Positions 7,113-13,562 of a stretch of 18,729 bases of DNA are shown here, one piece after another. Each line of letters opens with the position of its first letter. Within the stretch, counting starts at the first letter, position 1. Below the pieces are notes generated by a model. The model saw only the letters and a list, made by a program, of their open reading frames with translations, had not been told where the DNA came from and ran no database searches. The position numbers and the translations under genes were made by a program. Source of the DNA: Thermoleophilaceae bacterium (lineage in GTDB: Bacteria; Actinomycetota; Thermoleophilia; Solirubrobacterales; Thermoleophilaceae); the NCBI GenBank assembly GCA_013812065.1, contig JACCUC010000028.1:1-18729 (forward strand). The letters run 5' to 3'.

Positions 7113-7910
7113 TCATGCCGCCCCGGCCCCGTCCGCGCACGGGCGATCGCCCGACGGGATCGGGCGCGGGTCCTTGCCCGGCGCGAAGGCAAAGCCGACC
7201 GACATGGTCTCGGTGCCGAGGTCGACGTCGTCACCGTTGACGCGCACCTTCGCGGAGGGGCGCCCGAGGTTGAGTCGCAGCTTCCGGCCGCGGAAGGATC
7301 GCGCCGAGGCCAGGCTCCCCTCGTAGATCGGTGCCTTTCCCTCCCCGCGGTCGACGCACACGTACGTCGGCTCGGCCGGGCTCACCTTCAGCCTTACGGT
7401 CTTCGGCCGCGCACGGCGCTCCCGGCGCTCCCGGCGCTCCCGGCGCTCGTCGGCCTCCCGCTCGGCGGTCTGCTGGCCGCGCTCGCCGCGCTCGCCGCCC
7501 TCGCCGCCCGGCTCCGGACCTCCGTCGCCGCCCGTGAGCCCGAGCACGAGGAACAGCACGAGTACCGCCGCTATTCCCGCGGCCACGAGTAGGCCGGTAG
7601 CGGGTGGGTGCTGCTCGTAGCGGGTCGGCTCGCGGCCGCCCGGGTGCCTGAAGGCCGGCATCGGGTCCTCGTCGGGGAGTCCCTCGCTCGCGCGGAACTC
7701 CTCGACGATCACGCGGGCGTCGAGCCCCAGGTGATCGGCGTAGGTCTTGAGGAACGAGCGGACGAAGGTCGGCCCCGGGAGCAGGTCGAACTCCTCGTTC
7801 TCGAGCGCGCGCAGGTACTTGGCGCGGATCTTGGTCGCGCGCTCGACCTCGCCGATGTCGATCTGCTGGCGCATGCGCGCCTCGCGCAGGGTCTCGCCGA
7901 TCCCGGGCAT
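7113..7910 (-). CDS. RodZ-like protein: HTH domain, single membrane helix, DUF4115
   Basis: Likely bitopic membrane protein related to RodZ, which links the MreB cytoskeleton to cell-wall synthesis. Visible in 265 residues: a Cro/C1-type HTH_25 domain (GIGETLREARMRQQIDIGEV, residues about 3–75, with FVRSFLKTYADHLGLD), a hydrophobic helix at about 105–125, a Gly/Glu/Arg low-complexity linker (about 126–168) that includes RRERRERRERR, and a DUF4115-like extracytoplasmic domain (about 170–250). The linker repeats are encoded by 9-bp tandem units. The ATG at 7910 lacks a recognisable Shine-Dalgarno sequence. Its place between ftsK and cinA matches what I would expect for this actinobacterial group. 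A morphological role is inferred from domain content only; no mreB lies in the window. Confidence 0.85.
   Translation of the reverse strand: MPGIGETLREARMRQQIDIGEVERATKIRAKYLRALENEEFDLLPGPTFVRSFLKTYADHLGLDARVIVEEFRASEGLPDEDPMPAFRHPGGREPTRYEQHPPATGLLVAAGIAAVLVLFLVLGLTGGDGGPEPGGEGGERGERGQQTAEREADERRERRERRERRARPKTVRLKVSPAEPTYVCVDRGEGKAPIYEGSLASARSFRGRKLRLNLGRPSAKVRVNGDDVDLGTETMSVGFAFAPGKDPRPIPSGDRPCADGAGAA
7414..7448. repeat. 9-bp tandem repeat in the rodZ-like linker
   Basis: Three exact copies of CGGCGCTCC (7414–7422, 7423–7431, 7432–7440) and a fourth nearly complete copy follow head to tail. Read on the minus strand they encode the RRE repeats of the extracytoplasmic linker. The unit is a multiple of three, so copy-number change would keep the frame. 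A looser CTCGCCGCG-type repeat follows near 7480–7510. Confidence 0.85.
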
Positions 7911-7964
7911 GGCACGTATTCTGGCGCACGCGCGGCCGCGTGCCCGAGCGGGCGGGCTGTGCGG

Positions 7965-7987
7965 TGAGCGCCGGGCCCCGGCGCTCA
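7965..7987 (-). terminator. Strong hairpin at the ftsK stop codon (possible terminator without U-tract)
   Basis: Near-perfect palindrome: TGAGCGCCGGG at 7965–7975 and CCCGGCGCTCA at 7977–7987, one base apart. Folded with a 3-base loop this gives a 10-bp GC-rich stem. The right arm includes the ftsK stop codon, and the hairpin precedes the rodZ-like start by about 55 bases. No T-run follows on the minus strand, so it is not a classic intrinsic terminator, though U-less hairpins are known to act in actinobacteria. It could also be an operator or an mRNA-processing boundary. Confidence 0.5.
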
Positions 7988-10534
7988 GCCCTCGCCCGGC
8001 GAGCCCGCCCCCACCGGCTCGTCGAGGGCGGCGAGCACGCGCGGCACCTCGGCCTCGGAGATCAGCACCTGTCGCGCCTTGGATCCCTCGTAGCCCGAGA
8101 TCACCCCGCGGCGCTCCATCATGTCGATCAGCCGCCCCGCGCGCGTGTACCCGACGCGCAGCCGGCGCTGGAGCATCGAGGTAGAGGCCGAGCCGAGCTG
8201 CGCCACCGTGGCGATCGCCTCGCCGAGCAGCTCATCGGCGTCCGGGTTGAAGTCGTCCGGAGCTTCGACGCCCTCCGACTCGACCTCCTCGAGCAGCTCC
8301 TCGTGCAGCTCGGGCTCGCCCTGGCGGCGCCAGTGGTCGGTCAGGCGCTCGATCTCGTCCTCGGCGATGAAGGCGCCCTGGATGCGCGCTCCGCGCGACT
8401 CGGTGGCCGGGCGAAACAGCATGTCGCCCTGGCCGAGCAACGACTCCGCGCCGTTCGAGTCGAGGATCACGCGCGAATCGGTCTGCGAGGAGACCGCAAA
8501 GGCGATCCGCGCCGGGACGTTGGCCTTGATCATGCCGGTGATGATGTCGGCGCTCGGGCGCTGGGTGGCGAGCACGAGGTGGATGCCCACCGCGCGCGAC
8601 TTCTGCGCGAGGCGGATGATCGCGTCCTCGACGTCGGCGGGCGCGACCATCATCAGGTCGGCGAGCTCGTCGATCACGCACAGGATGTAGGGCAACGGTC
8701 GCTCGCCGCGCTTCTCTCGCGCGCGGTTCAGCTCGACCAGGCTGCGCGAGCGGGCCAGGCTCATGATCGAGTAGCGCTCCTCCATCTCCTTGATCAGGTT
8801 CGCGAGCACGTTGGCGGCCACCCGCGGGTTGGTGACCACCGGGGTGATCAGGTGGGGGATCGACTCGTAGTGGTTGAGCTCGACCTGCTTGGGGTCGACG
8901 AGCACGAGCTTCACGTCGTGCGGGGAGGCGTGGAGCAGGATCGAGCAGAGCATGGCGTTGACGCATCCCGACTTGCCGGAGCCCGTCGTGCCCGCCACTA
9001 GCAGGTGGGGCTGCTTGGCCAGGTCGGTCCCGATCGCCTTGCCGGCGATGTCCTTGCCGAGCCACACGGTCAGCGGTGACCAGCCGCCAGGGGCCTCCTG
9101 GTAGACGTCGCCGAGGTGGACGACCTTGCGGTTTCGGTTCGGGACCTCGACGCCGACCGCGGTCTTTCCGGGGATCGGCGCGAGGATGCGCACGTCGGTG
9201 GCCGCGAGCGCGTAGGCGATGTCGTCCTTGAGCTGGGCGACCTTCGACATCTTCGTCCCGGGCGCGAGGCGCAGCTCGTAGCGGGTCACGTGCGGGCCGG
9301 AGACCGTGCCGGTGACCGATGCGTCGACCCCGAAGTGGGAGAGCGCCTCGACGAGCCCGGCGCTGAGCCGGGCCTCCTCGCCGGTGTCGGCGCGGTCGAC
9401 GCCCTCCTTCGAGCGTCGCAGGAAGCTCGGCCGGGGCGGGACGTAGACGAAGTCGTCGGCCTCGGTGATCGAGGCGCGCAGGCGGCCTTGGGGGGTGAGG
9501 TCGTCGGGGCCGGGGACCGGGGAAGCCGGCCGCTCGTCCCTCCCGTGGCCCGTGGCCACGGTCACGTCCTCGTCGGCGGCGGGCGGCTCGTCGGCGAGCG
9601 CCGGCTCTGGGTCGAGCGGCTCCTCCACCGGCTCGGGCTCGCCGCGACAGGGGCGAAACTCGGGCGGCGCCGGGAAGTCCGGTACATCTGCGTACGGACC
9701 CTCGTCGCCGAGGTGGGGCGGGGGCACCTCGACGTGGGTGGCGCGGACGATCGGCTCGACCTCGGGCGGGCGGAGCTCGTCGGCGAGCTCGCCTGACACT
9801 CCGTCTGACACCATGTCAGGTGCGAGCGGCCCGCCCGCCGGCGGCTCGGACGCCGGCTCGGAGCGAGCTCGCCGCCGGCGCGGCTCCGTCCGCGGCGCCC
9901 GCCGGGTCACGAGCCCCGCGAACTCCCCCGTCGACTGGCGCACGCGCCGCGAGGTCGATGCCATCCCCTCCCCCGTCGCTCTGAGCACCCCGGCCACCGT
10001 CGCCCCGGTCACCAGCAACAGGCCGGTCACGAAAAGGAAGAGCATGAGGATGTCGGCGCCGACCTCCTGAAGGAGCAACCGCGCGACCCAGAAGAAGGCC
10101 TCACCGAGGGCGCCGCCGTGGCTGCGGAAGAACGCCGGGTCGAAGAAACCGTCCCGCGGCGGGTGGTCGGGCCCCAGTCCGAAGCTCCGGGCGGCCAGTC
10201 CGAGCACCAGCGCGGTGATCAGGCACAGGCCCCCGGCCTTGAGCGGGCGCGTCGTCGGCAGGATCGGACGCAGGACGAGCACGGCCCCGACCGCGAAGAC
10301 CCCCACCGGTGCCAGGTAGGCCACCCGTCCCCCCAGGTAGACGAGCGCGTCCGCGAGCGCCTCCCCGAGCTCTCCCCCCGCCCAGCCCAGGTAGAACACG
10401 AAGGCGAGAAAGGCCGCCAGGGCCACGAGCGCGAGCCCGATCACGTCGAGGTGGCGCTGCTCGAGCGCGGGGAGGCGAGGCGGCCGCCGGCGCGCGGGGC
10501 GCCGCGGGCGCCTCTTGGGAGGACGGCGGGCCAT
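7985..10534 (-). CDS. ftsK: DNA translocase FtsK/SpoIIIE
   Basis: Membrane-anchored motor that pumps chromosomal DNA through the division septum. The 849 residues show a basic N-terminus, four predicted membrane helices (about 30–52, 62–92, 99–118, 148–184), a Pro/Glu/Asp-rich linker (about 190–365), the alpha/beta translocase domain with VPNRNRK near 465, Walker A GTTGSGKS at 515–522 and Walker B ILCVIDE at 617–623, then LATQRPSADIITGMIKANVP (655–674). A C-terminal gamma winged-helix domain (about 768–826, LGSASTSMLQRRLRVGY) reads polar DNA motifs. The ATG at 10534 has AAGGAT eight bases upstream. It is divergent from the response regulator. Two rare-looking TCA serine codons fall in a palindromic stretch of the linker (9792–9820). 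Confidence 0.98.
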   Translation of the reverse strand: MARRPPKRRPRRPARRRPPRLPALEQRHLDVIGLALVALAAFLAFVFYLGWAGGELGEALADALVYLGGRVAYLAPVGVFAVGAVLVLRPILPTTRPLKAGGLCLITALVLGLAARSFGLGPDHPPRDGFFDPAFFRSHGGALGEAFFWVARLLLQEVGADILMLFLFVTGLLLVTGATVAGVLRATGEGMASTSRRVRQSTGEFAGLVTRRAPRTEPRRRRARSEPASEPPAGGPLAPDMVSDGVSGELADELRPPEVEPIVRATHVEVPPPHLGDEGPYADVPDFPAPPEFRPCRGEPEPVEEPLDPEPALADEPPAADEDVTVATGHGRDERPASPVPGPDDLTPQGRLRASITEADDFVYVPPRPSFLRRSKEGVDRADTGEEARLSAGLVEALSHFGVDASVTGTVSGPHVTRYELRLAPGTKMSKVAQLKDDIAYALAATDVRILAPIPGKTAVGVEVPNRNRKVVHLGDVYQEAPGGWSPLTVWLGKDIAGKAIGTDLAKQPHLLVAGTTGSGKSGCVNAMLCSILLHASPHDVKLVLVDPKQVELNHYESIPHLITPVVTNPRVAANVLANLIKEMEERYSIMSLARSRSLVELNRAREKRGERPLPYILCVIDELADLMMVAPADVEDAIIRLAQKSRAVGIHLVLATQRPSADIITGMIKANVPARIAFAVSSQTDSRVILDSNGAESLLGQGDMLFRPATESRGARIQGAFIAEDEIERLTDHWRRQGEPELHEELLEEVESEGVEAPDDFNPDADELLGEAIATVAQLGSASTSMLQRRLRVGYTRAGRLIDMMERRGVISGYEGSKARQVLISEAEVPRVLAALDEPVGAGSPGEG
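9792..9820. repeat. TGTCAG palindrome cluster inside ftsK
   Basis: CTGACA (9805–9810) and TGTCAG (9814–9819) form a perfect palindrome with a 3-base centre. A further CCTGACA at 9792–9798 is an exact reverse complement of TGTCAGG at 9814–9820. The stretch is visibly less GC-rich than its surroundings and lies in the linker-coding part of ftsK. The sequence is certain; a binding role is speculation. Confidence 0.5.
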
Positions 10535-10601
10535 GACGGTCGATCCTTCGACGCCGGCGGGTGCGACCCTGCCCCCGGCGGACGTCGACGGATCGGGCGC
10601 C

Positions 10602-10607
10602 TACCAT
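10602..10607 (+). promoter_or_regulatory. Probable -10 element of a leaderless response-regulator transcript
   Basis: TACCAT fits the TANNNT -10 form and ends exactly 7 bases before the ATG at 10615. Transcription would then start at or within a base of the start codon, giving a leaderless mRNA. No Shine-Dalgarno sequence precedes the ATG, in agreement. No convincing -35 was seen. Confidence 0.45.
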
Positions 10608-10614
10608 CTCGAGC

Positions 10615-11295
10615 ATGACCCGCAATGCGCGCGTGCTCGTGGTCGAGGACGACGTCGAGATCGCCGGGGCGCTCCGGCGCTCGCTCGCCCTGGAGGGCTA
10701 CGACGTCGAGCTCGCCGGCGACGGGATCGAGGCGCTGTCAGAGGCCGACACCTTCGAGCCCGACGCCGTCGTGCTCGACCTCGGCCTGCCCAGGCTCGAC
10801 GGGGTGGAGGTCTGCCGCCGCCTGCGCGAGCAGGGCGACGTCCCGATCCTCGTCCTGACCGCCCGCGACGCTGTCGAGTCGCGCGTCGAGGGGCTCGACT
10901 CCGGCGCCGACGACTACCTGGTCAAGCCCTTCGAGCGCTCCGAGCTGCTCGCGCGCGTGCGCGCGCTCCTGCGCCGCCGGCCGCCGCGCGGGACGGCCTC
11001 GCTCGTGGTCGGGGATCTGCGCTTGAACGCCGACCGCCACGAGGCGCGGCGCGCGGGTCGGTTGCTCGACCTCACGAGTCGCGAGTTCGAGCTGCTCGAG
11101 CACCTGATGCGCAACGAGCGGCTCGTGATCTCGCGCGAGTCCCTGCTCGAGGACGTGTGGGGCTACGCGCCCTTCTCGGAGACCAACACGGTCGACGTAT
11201 TCGTCTCGAACCTGCGCCGTAAGCTCGAGGCCGGTGGTGAGCCGCGGATGTTGCATACCGTCCGGGGGGCCGGGTACGTGCTGAGGTCCCCGTGA
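10615..11295 (+). CDS. OmpR/PhoB-family response regulator
   Basis: DNA-binding output protein of a two-component system. From the ATG at 10615 the protein has 226 residues. The receiver domain shows the acidic pair D12/D13 (VVEDD), phospho-acceptor D55 (VVLDLGLP), T82 (LTARD) and K104 (LVKPF). The C-terminal winged helix carries LDLTSREFELLEHLM and TVDVFVSNLRRKLE, ending in VRGAGYVLRSP. An in-frame ATG at 10561 would add 18 Arg/Pro-rich residues upstream of the usual N-terminus and is rejected. The stop overlaps the kinase GTG by four bases (GTGA), which indicates translational coupling. The layout resembles MprA/TrcR-type regulators, but the regulon cannot be read from sequence. Confidence 0.95.
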   Translation: MTRNARVLVVEDDVEIAGALRRSLALEGYDVELAGDGIEALSEADTFEPDAVVLDLGLPRLDGVEVCRRLREQGDVPILVLTARDAVESRVEGLDSGADDYLVKPFERSELLARVRALLRRRPPRGTASLVVGDLRLNADRHEARRAGRLLDLTSREFELLEHLMRNERLVISRESLLEDVWGYAPFSETNTVDVFVSNLRRKLEAGGEPRMLHTVRGAGYVLRSP

Positions 11296-12749
11296 TCGGG
11301 CGCCGCCGCTTCAACCGCCTGCCGATCCGGTGGCGCCTCGCGCTCACCTCGGCCGGTCTGACCCTGGTCATCCTCGCGACCTTCGCGGTGGTCATGGGAG
11401 CGTTCACCGACGAGCGCCTGCGCGACGACTTCGACAACGACGTGCGCGCGCGCGCCGCCGACCTCAAGGATCGCATCCGCGTCGCGCGCGAGTTCCCCTC
11501 GGGGCGTGTGATCCTCGAGCAGGACGACCTCGTGCAGGTGATCGTCAACGTGGCCGCCTCGGGCGACGGGGCGGTGCGCGTGATCGACACCGAGGGGGAG
11601 ATCGTCGCGCCCTCGTCCGGAGGGCCGGCACTCGGGCCGCCGGGAGAGGGCGTGCGCGAAGTCGGTCCCTATCGCGTCGCCTCGGAGCCGCTGTACGCGG
11701 GGTCGCTGGTTCCGGTGGCCTATCTTCAATATGCCAAGGCGAGCCGGAGCCTGGGGGCGACGCTCGACCGGCTGCGGTTCTTCTTGATCCTGGGCGTGCT
11801 CACCGGGACGGGCCTCGCGCTGCTCGCGGGGCTTGCGGTCGCCCGTCGCGCGATGGCGCCGGTCGGACGGCTCACCCGGGCGGCCAAGCACGTCGCCCAA
11901 ACCCGTAACCCCACCGTCTCGCTCCCCAAGCCACCGAGCGAGGACGAGGTCGCCGACCTCGCGCGCACGCTCGAGGAGATGCTCCACGCCCTCGACCAGG
12001 CCCAGGGCGAGACCGAGTCGGCGCTGCGCCGTCAGCGCGAGTTCGTGGCCGACGCCTCTCACGAGCTGCGCACCCCGCTCACCGCGGTGCTCGCCAACCT
12101 CGAGCTGCTCGAGGCCTCGCTCGAGGGAGAGGACCGCGAGCTCGCCGCCTCCGCGCTGCGGTCCTCGCGGCGGATGCGGGGTCTCGTCGCCGACCTCCTG
12201 CTGCTGGCGCGGGCCGACGCCGGCCACCGGCTCGAGCGGGAGGTGGTCAACCTCGGCCAGGTGGTCCGTGAGGCGTGTGGCGAGGTCGCCCCGCTGGCCG
12301 TCGACCACGATTTGTCGGTCTCGACGCCGGAGGGCCGGGGCTCGAGCGCCCTGGTGCTCGTCGACGGCTCGGGCGACGAGCTCCACCGCCTGACGCGCAA
12401 CCTGCTCGAGAACGCGATCGTGCACACCCCGCCGGGCACTCACGTGGAAGCGACCCTGAGCACCGACGACGGGGCAGCGACCATCGATGTCTGCGACGAC
12501 GGCCCCGGCGTTCCGTTCGAGCTGCGAGGTCGGGTCTTCGAGCGCTTCGTGCGCGGGGACTCCGACAACGGAGCGCGCGGCGGCACGGGCCTCGGTCTGG
12601 CGATCGTCCGCGCGGTGGCCGAGCGCCACGGCGGCTCGGTCGAGGTCGGCGTGGCTCCGGCGGGCGGTGCTCGCTTCAGCGTCCGGCTGCCCGGGTTGGT
12701 CGCGGCGGGCTCTGAGCCCGAGCTGCGCGCGCCCGAGCCGGCGGCGTGA
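11292..12749 (+). CDS. Two-component sensor histidine kinase (HAMP, HisKA, HATPase_c)
   Basis: Membrane sensor kinase partner of the upstream regulator. In 485 residues: membrane helix at about 16–38, an extracytoplasmic domain of about 120 residues (about 39–161) without Cys or His, a second helix at about 162–185, a HAMP linker, then the HisKA phospho-acceptor H257 in DASHELRTPLTAVLANLE, N-box NLLENAIVHTP (N374), G1 DDGPGVP near 402 and G2 GTGLGLAIV at 431–439. The sensor region is acidic near the membrane (DERLRDDFDND) and is not recognised as a known sensor fold. The GTG start overlaps the regulator stop by four bases. A ZIP transporter follows after 25 bases, so metal or envelope status is a possible but unproven signal. 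Confidence 0.95.
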   Translation: MIGRRRFNRLPIRWRLALTSAGLTLVILATFAVVMGAFTDERLRDDFDNDVRARAADLKDRIRVAREFPSGRVILEQDDLVQVIVNVAASGDGAVRVIDTEGEIVAPSSGGPALGPPGEGVREVGPYRVASEPLYAGSLVPVAYLQYAKASRSLGATLDRLRFFLILGVLTGTGLALLAGLAVARRAMAPVGRLTRAAKHVAQTRNPTVSLPKPPSEDEVADLARTLEEMLHALDQAQGETESALRRQREFVADASHELRTPLTAVLANLELLEASLEGEDRELAASALRSSRRMRGLVADLLLLARADAGHRLEREVVNLGQVVREACGEVAPLAVDHDLSVSTPEGRGSSALVLVDGSGDELHRLTRNLLENAIVHTPPGTHVEATLSTDDGAATIDVCDDGPGVPFELRGRVFERFVRGDSDNGARGGTGLGLAIVRAVAERHGGSVEVGVAPAGGARFSVRLPGLVAAGSEPELRAPEPAA

Positions 12750-12774
12750 GGCCGCGGGGCGGGCGAAGCCACCG

Positions 12775-13503
12775 GTGCTAGCCGCCGCGGGCTGGGGTCT
12801 CGTCGGCGGAGCGGCGCTCGTGCTCGGCGCGGGGATCGGGTTGGTGGCGCGGCCCTCGCAGCGGGTGATCGCCCTGATCATGGCGTTCGGCGCAGGCGTC
12901 CTGATCAGCGCGCTGACCTTCGAATTGACCGAGGAGGCCTTCCGGCGCGGTGGCACGGTCGCCGTCGCGGCAGGGCTGGTCGCAGGGGCGCTCGCGTTCT
13001 TCGCCGCCGACTGGGTGATCGACCGCCGCGGCGGCGCCGGCCGAAAGCGCTCAGGCGGCGAGCAGGCCGACGGCTCGGCGACGGCGATCGTCATCGGCGC
13101 GCTCATGGACGGGATCCCCGAGTCGGCGGCGATCGGGCTCACGCTGCTCGAGGGCGGAGGCGTGGGCGTCGCGGTCGTGGCCGCGGTCTTCCTCTCGAAC
13201 ATGCCCGAGTCGATCTCTGCGGCGGTCGGGCTGCGCCGAGCCGGTGGGCGCCCGAGCCACATCCTGGCCATGTGGGTCGCCGTGGCGGCGGTCTCGGGAC
13301 TCGCCGCCGCGCTCGGCTACGGCCTGCTCGACTCGGCCTCGCCCGTGCTCGTCGGCGCCGTTCAGGCCTTTGCGGCCGGCGCGATCCTCACCATGCTCGC
13401 CGACACGATGATGCCCGAGGCGTTCGAGCACGGCGGCGGGGTGGTCGGCCTCGTCACGGTGGCGGGGTTCGCCGCGGCGTACCTGCTTTCGGCGGCGTCC
13501 TGA
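12775..13503 (+). CDS. ZIP-family metal transporter, divergent subfamily
   Basis: Polytopic membrane protein of the ZIP (zinc/iron permease) superfamily, 242 residues from the GTG at 12775, with about seven or eight hydrophobic helices. The first part (GWGLVGGAALVLGAGIGLV, MAFGAGVLISALTFELTEEA) and the paired motifs MDGIPESAAIGL and LSNMPESISAAVGL correspond to the metal-site helices IV and V. The usual metal-binding histidine in HNxPEG is replaced here by Asp and Asn, so the ion carried is uncertain. The frame is open from 12487, but that part overlaps the kinase in another frame and is not ZIP-like. It starts 25 bases after the kinase stop in the same direction and is probably in the same operon. 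The start codon is inferred from length and hydrophobic onset; the ribosome-binding site is weak. Confidence 0.82.
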   Translation: MLAAAGWGLVGGAALVLGAGIGLVARPSQRVIALIMAFGAGVLISALTFELTEEAFRRGGTVAVAAGLVAGALAFFAADWVIDRRGGAGRKRSGGEQADGSATAIVIGALMDGIPESAAIGLTLLEGGGVGVAVVAAVFLSNMPESISAAVGLRRAGGRPSHILAMWVAVAAVSGLAAALGYGLLDSASPVLVGAVQAFAAGAILTMLADTMMPEAFEHGGGVVGLVTVAGFAAAYLLSAAS

Positions 13504-13530
13504 CCCGCACTCCGCGGGCGGCGGCACGCT

Positions 13531-13546
13531 CGCCGGCGATCCGGCG
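13531..13546. terminator. Possible bidirectional terminator hairpin between ZIP gene and rnj
   Basis: CGCCGG (13531–13536) and CCGGCG (13541–13546) flank the 4-base loop CGAT in the short gap between two convergent genes. The stem is only 6 bp and no T-run follows on either strand, so support is positional. Confidence 0.3.
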
Positions 13547-13562
13547 TCGAAAGGAGGCGTCT

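Noticed and set aside
11163..13271. A 702-codon open frame on the minus strand opposite the histidine kinase and ZIP genes
   Set aside because: Antisense shadow of two well-recognised genes in GC-rich DNA. Its translation is low-complexity and matches no family I know.
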